Below are positions 7,601-14,926 of a stretch of DNA of 26,886 bases, one piece after another (position 1 is the first letter of the stretch; the number at the start of each line of letters is the position of its first letter). A model generated the notes under the pieces. That model saw only the letters and a program-made list of their open reading frames with translations. It was not told the DNA's origin and did no database searches. Location of the stretch: positions 1 through 26,886 of IMG/VR virus record IMGVR_UViG_3300010149_000129, one strand, 5' to 3'. Position numbers and translations under genes: made by a program. The stretch is from a virus.

Positions 7601-8839
7601 ATGATTGATTTTGTAACTAACGGAAATCTCCGTATGGAGAAGATGTATATCCACCCTATATGGGCGGATGTACACTTACATCCTACACAGAACAAATTAT
7701 CATTACTTTATATTTATGACATTGAGAAGGGTGAGGAGCTTGTAGTGAACATCAATAATGTTGATTATCAAACCTCAGACTTAATTGACATATCTCTTAG
7801 TTACGAAGAAGCATATGTAATAGGGAAGAAATCGTTACTGAATCTGCTAAAACTCCCTAACTCCTACGATGCTGATTTGGTGAAGTATCTACAAGTCAAC
7901 GATACACTAAACAAAGAGCAGACTCCCACCCATTCTCATTTTTATAGAAAGTTTTATGACCTAAAATGGGTAAACAATCTTATACCCATATCCAAACACA
8001 TAGAATTCATCAGAAGAGTCAGAGATGAGTTCCTACTCTATTACGGAGGTGAGTCCACCGAAGGTGTGAAGAAATTTGACAATTTCTATATAGAGTCATT
8101 ACACAAAGTAGAAAGAGGGGGTATTTGGACAAAGGGTGGTATGGAGTGGACTGAGTATCACCCATACACTCTTACATCTCGCCCATCCAATAAGTTTGGT
8201 GGAGTGAACTATGCGGCTCTAAACAAAGACGATGGTAGTAGGGACAGATTTGTAAGTAGGTTCGAAGGGGGTAAGATGGTACAATTTGATTATGATGGGT
8301 ATCATCCACGCATCATCGGTAAGATGGTAGGACATCCCATTCGAACAGATGTATCTGCTCACCAAGCACTTGCCGATATGTATGGGGTGTCGTATGAAGA
8401 ATCAAAGGGTATAACATTTAGACAACTTTATGGTGGGGTACAATCTCAATACCTACACATACCAATGTTCAAAAAGGTATCACATATCATCGATAAGTTG
8501 TGGATGGAGTTCAATCGGAACGGATACATCGAAACTCCAATGGGTAGGAGGTTGTCGAAAAACAACCTAAAGGATATGAACGCAAACAAATTGTTCAATT
8601 ATCTTCTTCAAGCAACAGAAACAGAATTGAATATGAAGATACTATCCAAAGTGATGGAACACTTAGAGGATAAGAAATCAAAAATGGTGTTATACACATA
8701 TGATTCATATTTATTGGATATACATCCTGATGAAATTAATGTATTAAAGGATTTAAAGATACTTATAGAAGGGAACGACTTCCCTACTAAAATCGAAATA
8801 GGTGATAGATATTCTGATATGAAATCACTAAATGTATAG
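7601..8839 (+). CDS. Compact family A (Pol I-like) DNA polymerase, diverged
   Basis: A 412-residue protein. The C-terminal half follows the Pol I palm/fingers order. LTSRPSNKFGGVNYAALN (191-208) stands where Pol I has TGRLSS..PNLQNIP. QFDYDGYHPRI (228-238) is motif A, with D230. SKGITFRQLYGG (268-279) is motif B, with K269, Y277 and G278. GYIETPMGRRL (308-318) and LQATETELN (336-344) match GYVxTxxGRRR and PIQGSAADI. TYDSYLLD (366-373) is motif C, with D368. Both metal-binding aspartates appear kept, but the usual HDE of motif C has become YDS. At 412 residues there is no room for the full 5' nuclease and 3'-5' exonuclease of Pol I. The first 130 residues may be a decayed exonuclease or a new domain. 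A separate family B polymerase is encoded at 24523, so this enzyme is probably accessory: gap filling, repair, or no longer active. Confidence 0.75.
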   Translation: MIDFVTNGNLRMEKMYIHPIWADVHLHPTQNKLSLLYIYDIEKGEELVVNINNVDYQTSDLIDISLSYEEAYVIGKKSLLNLLKLPNSYDADLVKYLQVNDTLNKEQTPTHSHFYRKFYDLKWVNNLIPISKHIEFIRRVRDEFLLYYGGESTEGVKKFDNFYIESLHKVERGGIWTKGGMEWTEYHPYTLTSRPSNKFGGVNYAALNKDDGSRDRFVSRFEGGKMVQFDYDGYHPRIIGKMVGHPIRTDVSAHQALADMYGVSYEESKGITFRQLYGGVQSQYLHIPMFKKVSHIIDKLWMEFNRNGYIETPMGRRLSKNNLKDMNANKLFNYLLQATETELNMKILSKVMEHLEDKKSKMVLYTYDSYLLDIHPDEINVLKDLKILIEGNDFPTKIEIGDRYSDMKSLNV

Positions 8840-8850
8840 GAATATGGTAT

Positions 8851-11088
8851 ATGGAAGATTTTTTAAATGAGATAAGAGAGTTGTGGTGGATTAAGGTAGG
8901 TACTAAGCTCAAAAACCCAAAATCTGAAGAATGTATCAGAGGGTTGAAAACTGTGTTGAGGGATAATTTCGAACTTGACAATGATGTTATCCAATATATA
9001 GTCGAAGCACTTACAAACTCACCTTCTAATTTCTCTATGAATGTTGGCAAGCCATCAGGTATAAATGTTGGTGACAATCAAACAGCAGTCTCAGCACAAT
9101 TACATCCTGATTGGGATGATGAAGATGAGACCATTTACAATACTGATTTGGATGAGGACGAAGAGGAGAAGGATGATGAAACGGAGAAAGATGGTGACAG
9201 ACCAGATTCTGGTGATGATAAAGAAGATGCAGAAAAGGATATTCAAAAACAATCACTTACGGCATTAGAAAAGGATAAGTTGAAAGAGGTGGTTGAGGGG
9301 TTGGGAGTTTTACTATCCGAAGCATCTGTATTTGATTCTAAATACGCAGTAGGCGATAAGTTTCTCGCATTAACAAACACATCTGACTTATTTAAACAAG
9401 GATTACCTCCTAGTGAAAAATCACCCAAAGGGCCGTTCACTAAAACATCACCAATAGATGATGCCATTGAAGTGAATTTGGGTAGTGGTAAGGTTGTATA
9501 TGTAACAGATGACGCATCTGGTAAAACATATATGATTAAGGGTAGTGAAGGTAAAATCAAATCTATGTTTGGTAAGATGCGGAAAGGGAAGAAACCCACA
9601 GACATCAATTGGAATACAGATACATTAGAAACGGCTGCAGCGATGGGGTTGTATGTAAATGGGTTTGGTATCCTTAAAGACTTAAACGCATCAAAATCAT
9701 CTGATGATTTACCAAATATAATCAATTCAGTTAAATCTACATTTCAGAAAGCATTATCTATGAGTGGTGAATACTCTTCCCCAAATAATATTTTAAGTAA
9801 GTTAGATACTATGCCATTGGGTGATTTCTTCCTAACTGCACAACTTATGGCAGGAATGACTAAATTTACACAAGGTGTTGTTAAGTTCAAACCATATTTG
9901 ATTCACAAAAGTATTAAAGATTACTACAAAGCAACAGAGAGGTCTGAATTGGTAGATGGTGTAAAAGATAACACCGCTGATGTTGTTGTGTCAAGTGTTC
10001 CTGGCTCTGAATTAATAAGTGCACTAAACGATGGTAAGCAAGTTGAATTTGATTCTAAGGGAATTTGTTCAGTTAAAGGTACTAATATAAAGTTCCTACA
10101 GATTTCATTGAAGAAAGCAGAGGGTGAAGCACAACTTGGTAAGATATATGGTTTCTTAAAAGACAAATATGGATTGTTATCTAATGATGATTTAAAATCA
10201 TTAGCGTTAGAAAATGTTCAACTTAATGAAGGTCTATCTGATTTCTTCTCAAAGGGTGTAAGTTTTATAAAAAATATTGGTACTAAGCTGATGGAGAAGA
10301 TATCCCAAATCGGAAAGCTTTTGAGTGGTATGTTCAAAAAGATTGAGAAGGGATTTCAAAAATCACCAAAATCCGAAATGAAACGATTAGAGAAGGAATT
10401 GTTAAAAGCTGGGTTGCATGAGGGTGTTTTGAATGAAGCTAAAACCCCATCAATATATGAGTCGTTTGAAGAGATAGCAAAGAACCAATCTGTTTTAGAT
10501 AAGTTGGTTGATAATACAAACAAAGAGTTATCAGCATTAAGTTCTGCGGCGATGAAGAACCCGGCATTCTACTATGATGGATTCTCTAAAATTCAAGTCA
10601 AAGCACCAACAACCAAAGATAAGGTAGCTAAATTATTGACTAATTTTCAATCCGCCATCGTTGTTAAAAATATGTTAGGTGATTTATCAGCAGACGCCAA
10701 AACACTGTATAGTCAGATGATAGATTTAGAAAAGGAAATGATATATGGTAAAAGTAAATTACCACTTTTTAAAGTATATGGTTTAAGTATCGATGGAAAG
10801 GGTACTCCATATGAAACATATCCAGGATCGGAGGAGTTTGTCAAAGAAAAGATTTCTGGCGATTTAACTGATGTAGTTGTATTCTATTTCAATACCACAA
10901 AACAGGATGGTTACTTTACTATGACTGGATATGGTTTGAATGGCATATCATCAACTACTGGTGAGTTAAAGTACTCTAAATTTAGAATGGGAACAAATGA
11001 TAGTGGTAGATACAGCTATACATTCGAAGGTGTTAGTGAAGTACCACTTGGTAAGGTGTTACAAACCCTTAGAAAAAACATATCATAG
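8851..11088 (+). CDS. Large phage protein of unknown function (745 residues)
   Basis: I do not recognise this protein as a whole. Layout seen: a helical N-terminus (1-65); a highly acidic disordered linker (about 88-130, mostly Asp/Glu); a globular region with IEVNLGSGKVVYVTDD near 205-220; and a segment with TADVVV (D377) and then FLQISLKK (415-422). The last pair resembles the D...(E/Q/S)xK spacing of PD-(D/E)xK-type nuclease folds. Next come an amphipathic lysine-rich helical stretch (about 455-515) and a C-terminal domain of some 200 residues. No signal peptide or clear transmembrane segment. It starts 11 bases after the polymerase-like gene, so it is probably cotranscribed with it from the 7565 promoter. 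A virion-associated or injected protein, or a nuclease-related enzyme, are both possible; neither is supported strongly. Confidence 0.55.
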   Translation: MEDFLNEIRELWWIKVGTKLKNPKSEECIRGLKTVLRDNFELDNDVIQYIVEALTNSPSNFSMNVGKPSGINVGDNQTAVSAQLHPDWDDEDETIYNTDLDEDEEEKDDETEKDGDRPDSGDDKEDAEKDIQKQSLTALEKDKLKEVVEGLGVLLSEASVFDSKYAVGDKFLALTNTSDLFKQGLPPSEKSPKGPFTKTSPIDDAIEVNLGSGKVVYVTDDASGKTYMIKGSEGKIKSMFGKMRKGKKPTDINWNTDTLETAAAMGLYVNGFGILKDLNASKSSDDLPNIINSVKSTFQKALSMSGEYSSPNNILSKLDTMPLGDFFLTAQLMAGMTKFTQGVVKFKPYLIHKSIKDYYKATERSELVDGVKDNTADVVVSSVPGSELISALNDGKQVEFDSKGICSVKGTNIKFLQISLKKAEGEAQLGKIYGFLKDKYGLLSNDDLKSLALENVQLNEGLSDFFSKGVSFIKNIGTKLMEKISQIGKLLSGMFKKIEKGFQKSPKSEMKRLEKELLKAGLHEGVLNEAKTPSIYESFEEIAKNQSVLDKLVDNTNKELSALSSAAMKNPAFYYDGFSKIQVKAPTTKDKVAKLLTNFQSAIVVKNMLGDLSADAKTLYSQMIDLEKEMIYGKSKLPLFKVYGLSIDGKGTPYETYPGSEEFVKEKISGDLTDVVVFYFNTTKQDGYFTMTGYGLNGISSTTGELKYSKFRMGTNDSGRYSYTFEGVSEVPLGKVLQTLRKNIS

Positions 11089-11100
11089 AGGAGAGACTGA

Positions 11101-11490
11101 GTGAGAACGCAACTATTATGTACATTTACATCGGAAGATTCGTTTGAAGGTTTATTGGAGAGAGTATTTGATACATATAATCTATTCAGTAGAAAGATAT
11201 TCATTCTTAAATTAGACCCATCAAAAGAGTTGGTGATAAGTTATAACATTGTTCCTGACAGAGGAACACAATTCTTACCATCAACAATTATGGTTCACAG
11301 AAAGAAAGAAAGTAACACAATGTATACTATCAACGCATTAAACAGATTGATAGAAGATTTGAATGGTGGTGTATTGGATAAATCATATCAGATAGAATGG
11401 GGGGACTATCGTAATTCTATGATACTAACTGATGGTGATGGTTACAAAATAATGAAAACAAATTTGTTCAGAATCGTTGATGTTAATTAA
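11101..11490 (+). CDS. Small phage protein of unknown function (GTG start)
   Basis: A 129-residue protein. The start is GTG at 11101, preceded about 7 bases upstream by a GGAG/GAGGAG run, one of the few Shine-Dalgarno-like sites in this window. A central segment, TIMVHRKKESNTMYTINALN, is followed by LIEDLNGG and an IEWGDYRNSM strand. I recall similar uncharacterised proteins in marine T4-like phages but no known function. It follows the 745-residue gene by 12 bases and ends just before a promoter, so it likely closes that transcription unit. No enzyme motif seen. Confidence 0.65.
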   Translation: MRTQLLCTFTSEDSFEGLLERVFDTYNLFSRKIFILKLDPSKELVISYNIVPDRGTQFLPSTIMVHRKKESNTMYTINALNRLIEDLNGGVLDKSYQIEWGDYRNSMILTDGDGYKIMKTNLFRIVDVN

Positions 11491-11506
11491 AAATTTCGTA
11501 TATTTA
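11476..11506 (+). promoter_or_regulatory. Bacteroidetes-type promoter for the 11527 gene
   Basis: -33 GTTG at 11476-11479 (inside the end of the upstream gene), a 19-base spacer ending in TTTCG, and -7 TATATTTA at 11499-11506. The leader to the ATG is about 15-20 bases and holds AGAAGAG. Confidence 0.65.
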
Positions 11507-11526
11507 TTACAATAGAAGAGATTAAT

Positions 11527-11829
11527 ATGTCTATCAAACAAAATAGAAAATTATTTATAGAGAATATCAAAAAGATAAGGTCTTTAAAAGAGTTCTCAAA
11601 AAGTTGGGATGGTTCACATAGTTATGATAGAGCTGATATTGAGAAAGCAGAACGTAGTGTGGTGAACAGAATGTCTCGTACTATATTAGCTGAGTTAGAA
11701 GCTTTCAATAAACCCAATAACCTAAAAAAAATATCAGAAGAAGATAGAAAGGGATATTCTGAGGGTTTGTTAGAAGCTATTAAGTTAGTTGAACGTATTC
11801 AAAGTAAACCTCGTTCATACGGACTTTAA
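11527..11829 (+). CDS. Small basic phage protein of unknown function
   Basis: A 100-residue, lysine/arginine-rich, helical protein (MSIKQNRKLFIENIKKIRSL at its N-terminus). It has no cysteines and no recognised motif. It has its own promoter and an AGAAGAG sequence 9 bases before the ATG that could serve as a weak ribosome binding site. It stands between the 745-residue protein's operon and the SSB gene, so it may belong to the replication programme. Predicted soluble; nucleic-acid binding is plausible from charge alone and no more than that. Confidence 0.7.
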   Translation: MSIKQNRKLFIENIKKIRSLKEFSKSWDGSHSYDRADIEKAERSVVNRMSRTILAELEAFNKPNNLKKISEEDRKGYSEGLLEAIKLVERIQSKPRSYGL

Positions 11830-11844
11830 AAAAGTAAAACCATA

Positions 11845-11872
11845 TCAGTACATGGGATTAAATGAGTACTGA
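11845..11872 (+). other. Inverted repeat in the gap before the SSB gene
   Basis: tcagtac (11845-11851) and gtactga (11866-11872) form a perfect 7-bp stem with a 14-base loop. No T-run follows, so it is not a clear intrinsic terminator. It lies upstream of the SSB promoter, where an operator would be plausible. The rest of the gap contains several aattgaaa copies and nothing else recognised. Confidence 0.35.
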
Positions 11873-11893
11873 AATTGAAAATTGAAATATAGC

Positions 11894-11924
11894 TTGGATA
11901 ATTGAAAAATTATTCGTATATTTG
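11894..11924 (+). promoter_or_regulatory. Bacteroidetes-type promoter for the SSB gene
   Basis: -33 TTG at 11894-11896, a 20-base spacer ending in ATTCG, and -7 TATATTTG at 11917-11924, an exact TAnnTTTG match and the best -7 box in the window. It precedes a 39-base A/T-rich interval before the ATG, the longest such leader here, ending with GGAG five bases before the start codon. Confidence 0.8.
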
Positions 11925-11963
11925 TAGAAATAAATGTTTAACTAAATAAAAAATGGAGTAATT

Positions 11964-12737
11964 ATGGCAATTGACCTAAACGCAATCCGAAACAGACTTG
12001 ACAGTCTACAAACAAAGGTGACTAAAACAGATAACCTTTGGAAGCCAAAGCCTGGCAAACAACAGGTACGAATCGTACCTTATGTACACAATCAATCAAA
12101 CCCTTTCATTGAGTTGTTCTTTCACTACAACTTTGGTGGTAAGAACATTCTTTCACCTCAGACCTTTGGTGAGGCAGACCCACTTGTTGAGTTCGCTGAC
12201 CAATTGAAGGCTACAGGTGATAGGAATGATTGGAATCTTTCCAAGCAACTTACACCAAAGATGAGAACTTATGTTCCTGTATTGGTTAGAGGAGAAGAAT
12301 CTGAGGGTGTTAAGTTTTGGGGATTTGGTAAGACAGTTTATCAAGAACTTCTTGCTTTCTTCGCTGATCCTGATTATGGTGATTTGACAGACCCAACAAG
12401 TGGTAGAGATATCACTGTTGAGTTCAAAACCGCTAAAGAGTTGGGTAAGAACTATCCTGAGACTTACATCAGAGTAAAACCAAACCAAACACCTATCACA
12501 GAAGATAGAAATGTATTGGAAATGGTTAAAGACCAAATTGAACTTCCAACTATGTTTAAGAAGTATTCTTACGATGAGATGAAGTCATTGTTGGAAACTT
12601 GGATGGAAACGGGACAAGTTGCTGAGGGTGGAGAAGAGGAAACTCAACCAGCCGAAACAACCACATCAACAGATACTACTCAGACAGCTAAAGTATCTGA
12701 TGTAAAAGATGCATTTGACGATTTGTTTAACAATTAA
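11964..12737 (+). CDS. 32: Single-stranded DNA-binding protein, gp32-like
   Basis: A 257-residue protein that would coat ssDNA at replication forks and in recombination and interact with UvsX and helicase partners. The basic N-terminal peptide (RNRLDSL near 9-15) fits the cooperativity segment of gp32. The core has VRIVPY (35-40), FIELFFHYNFGGKNILSP (48-65), DWNLSKQLTPKMRTYVPVLV and KFWGFGKTVYQELL, all hallmarks of the T4-like gp32 family. The C-terminal 40 residues are Glu/Thr-rich and end in DVKDAFDDLFNN, the acidic protein-interaction tail. Oddity: T4 gp32 binds zinc through a Cys/His cluster, but here the matching stretch NILSPQTFGEADPLVEF (61-77) has no cysteine, and the whole protein contains none. 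It has its own strong promoter and precedes uvsX by 11 bases. Confidence 0.88.
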   Translation: MAIDLNAIRNRLDSLQTKVTKTDNLWKPKPGKQQVRIVPYVHNQSNPFIELFFHYNFGGKNILSPQTFGEADPLVEFADQLKATGDRNDWNLSKQLTPKMRTYVPVLVRGEESEGVKFWGFGKTVYQELLAFFADPDYGDLTDPTSGRDITVEFKTAKELGKNYPETYIRVKPNQTPITEDRNVLEMVKDQIELPTMFKKYSYDEMKSLLETWMETGQVAEGGEEETQPAETTTSTDTTQTAKVSDVKDAFDDLFNN

Positions 12738-12748
12738 AATTAAGGTAC

Positions 12749-13867
12749 ATGGCAACAAACAGAGATGAATTATCTTCACTTCTGGCCGAAAACCTTAATA
12801 AGAAGTTCAAAGGACAGCAAAAAGTTGCATATTTCTTAGATGGATCCGAACAGACACCCACCGACCTTACTGAGTGGGTGTCCACCGGAGATGATATGTT
12901 AGATTTAGCAATTTCAAATCGACCTAATGGTGGATTTCCTGTTGGAAGAATTGTTGAGGTTACAGGCTTAGAAGCGAGTGGAAAATCCCTCCTATCAGCA
13001 CATACATTGGCTAATACACAAAAGAAAGGTGGATTGGCAGTATACATTGATACGGAGAACGCAATCAATCAGGAGTTCTTAGAAGCATTGGGTGTTGATA
13101 CCAAAAAGTTACTTTATGTACCTTTAGAAGCGGTAGAAGATATCTTTGATGCAATGGATTCTATTATTGAGTCTATCAGAAAATCTGATAAGAATAGATT
13201 GGTAACCATCGTAGTTGATTCAGTAGCTGCTGCAACTACTAAAGTAGAATTGTCTGCAGACTACGACCAAGCAGGTTACGCAACTCAAAAAGCAATCATT
13301 ATCTCAAAAGCAATGAGGAAGATTACGAATCTCATTGGTAGGGAGAGAATATTGGTTGTATTCACAAACCAACTCAGAGTTAGAATGGGAGTATCCTTTG
13401 GTGACCCTTATACCACATCAGGTGGTAAAGCATTAGGTTTCCACGCATCTTGTAGATTGAGGATGAAGCAAATGGGAAAACTCAATTCTAAAGTAGGTGG
13501 TGTTGACCAAGCCGTTGGGATTAAGACCAGAGTCCAAGTTATCAAAAATCGAATGGGCCCTCCATTGAGAGCAGTTGATTTTGATATTTACTTTGACAGA
13601 GGGATTGACCGATATGGTTCTTGGTTGAATACTATGAAGACCTATAAGTTGGTAAAACAGGGTGGTGCTTGGTATACATGGGTTGATGAAGAAACTGGTG
13701 AAGAGGTTAAGTTCCAAGCCAAAGACTTCTCAACTTTGTTGGAAGAGAGACCCCAAGTGAAAGAATCAATGTACAAACAAATATGTGACGCATACATCTT
13801 GGGATATCAAGAAGCTGAGAGTAATGCAAACATAGACTCAACGGAATTTGATGACAGTATCGACTAA
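12749..13867 (+). CDS. uvsX: UvsX/RecA-type recombinase
   Basis: A 372-residue RecA-family ATPase for strand invasion and recombination-dependent replication. Walker A is GLEASGKS (73-80). The IDTENA segment carries the catalytic-type Glu (E103). Walker B is LVTIVVDS (151-158) with D157. Later come ATQKAIIISKAMRKI, VVFTNQLRVRMG and TSGGKALGFHAS, the last matching the PGGxALKF-type region of RecA. The C-terminus is acidic (EFDDSID). The length is close to T4 UvsX (about 390). The Walker A sequence is nearer to bacterial RecA (GPESSGKT) than to the T4 form, a common state in non-enterobacterial T4-like phages. It follows the SSB gene by 11 bases, so the two are probably cotranscribed; its end lies beside or overlaps the start of the RNase H gene. 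Confidence 0.93.
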   Translation: MATNRDELSSLLAENLNKKFKGQQKVAYFLDGSEQTPTDLTEWVSTGDDMLDLAISNRPNGGFPVGRIVEVTGLEASGKSLLSAHTLANTQKKGGLAVYIDTENAINQEFLEALGVDTKKLLYVPLEAVEDIFDAMDSIIESIRKSDKNRLVTIVVDSVAAATTKVELSADYDQAGYATQKAIIISKAMRKITNLIGRERILVVFTNQLRVRMGVSFGDPYTTSGGKALGFHASCRLRMKQMGKLNSKVGGVDQAVGIKTRVQVIKNRMGPPLRAVDFDIYFDRGIDRYGSWLNTMKTYKLVKQGGAWYTWVDEETGEEVKFQAKDFSTLLEERPQVKESMYKQICDAYILGYQEAESNANIDSTEFDDSID

Positions 13868-13877
13868 TTATAAACAA

Positions 13878-14888
13878 ATGTTGAATAACCTAACCAATAC
13901 ATCAAAATCTGATGTAAACGATAAGGTTATGATAGTCGATGGATTGAATATGTTCATCAGAGTCTTTGGAGCAGTTCCTACATTGAATGATGATGGAGAG
14001 CATGTCGGAGGGGTAACAGGTTTTCTGTTATCCCTTGGTGCTCTTATTAGAAACCACAAACCAACGAGAGTATTAATGGTATTTGATGGTAAGGGTGGTT
14101 CACATCGTAGGAAGAAAATGTATCCTGGCTATAAGGATGGTAGAACAGGACTAACAAAGGTAAACAGACTTGCTGGGTATGAAGACTTAGAAGACCAAAA
14201 ACAATCAATGTCTAATCAGTTTAATATGTTGATTAAGTATTTGGATTTTCTACCTGTTGACTTATGTTACATAGACTATGTGGAAGCAGATGATGTAATG
14301 GCGTATGCCGCTAGACACATATTCAAAAAAGAAGTGTTGATAGTGTCATCCGACAAAGATTTCTTACAATTGGTAGATGATAGAATTTCAGTATATCAAC
14401 CCACCAAAAAGAAGTTGATGGGTAAGGATGATGTAAAAGAGTTGTATGGTGTTCCATCTCACAATTTGGTATTCTATCGTGCATTCGATGGTGATAAATC
14501 CGATAACATAAGTGGTCTTAAAGGTGTAGGGCCGAAGACCATTGTGAACAAATTAGGGTTTCTCCAAAATGAGAGGTTGGAGTTGGATACATTGTTTGAG
14601 AGAGTATCAGAAATAGATGATGAAAAGTTGAAGAACAAAATCTTAGAGAATAAAGATGTTGTGAAGTTAAACTACAATCTGATGCAGTTATCCGATCCTG
14701 ATATCAGCTCCTCTATCAAATCAAATGTACGAAACATCATCGATTCCCCTATCAACGGACTAAACTCATTTCAGTTCAAAAAGGAGTTTATGATTGATAA
14801 GTTGTATACTGCATTTAAGAATGTAGAAACATGGTTGGTGAACACTTGGAGTGATTTGGATAAACACTCAAAACAAACTATAAAATAA
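13878..14888 (+). CDS. rnh: 5'-3' exonuclease / RNase H (flap endonuclease family)
   Basis: About 336 residues from the ATG at 13878. An in-frame ATG at 13851 overlaps uvsX by 17 bases and would add nine residues; I prefer 13878 because the 10-base gap matches the local style. The FEN/T4 RNase H acidic residues are in order: VDGLNMF (D21), VFDGKGG (D70), EADDVMA (E136, D138, D139), SSDKDF (D159, D161) and GDKSDN (D206, D209). GLKGVGPKTI supplies the helix-hairpin-helix that contacts duplex DNA. The role is to remove Okazaki RNA primers and adjacent DNA, next to the helicase and SSB at the fork. T4 RNase H is about 305 residues, so the size fits. The last gene before a new promoter at 14890. 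Confidence 0.88.
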   Translation: MLNNLTNTSKSDVNDKVMIVDGLNMFIRVFGAVPTLNDDGEHVGGVTGFLLSLGALIRNHKPTRVLMVFDGKGGSHRRKKMYPGYKDGRTGLTKVNRLAGYEDLEDQKQSMSNQFNMLIKYLDFLPVDLCYIDYVEADDVMAYAARHIFKKEVLIVSSDKDFLQLVDDRISVYQPTKKKLMGKDDVKELYGVPSHNLVFYRAFDGDKSDNISGLKGVGPKTIVNKLGFLQNERLELDTLFERVSEIDDEKLKNKILENKDVVKLNYNLMQLSDPDISSSIKSNVRNIIDSPINGLNSFQFKKEFMIDKLYTAFKNVETWLVNTWSDLDKHSKQTIK

Positions 14889-14889
14889 G

Positions 14890-14921
14890 TTTGTTAGATT
14901 AATCCTTTTTTCGTATATTAG
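14890..14921 (+). promoter_or_regulatory. Bacteroidetes-type promoter for the helicase gene
   Basis: -33 TTTG at 14890-14893, a 20-base spacer ending in TTTTTCG, and -7 TATATTAG at 14914-14921. The ATG follows after 5 bases. The 20 bases 14910-14929 (TTCGTATATTAGTAGTTATG) are identical to 19385-19404 before the MazG gene. Confidence 0.8.
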
Positions 14922-14926
14922 TAGTT

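Noticed and set aside
9243-9725. 160-codon open frame on the minus strand
   Set aside because: Opposite the 745-residue protein, no start signals, no motif; a coding shadow.
11845-11872. Stem-loop considered as an intrinsic terminator
   Set aside because: Seven-bp stem with a 14-base loop and no following T-run; kept only as an inverted repeat.
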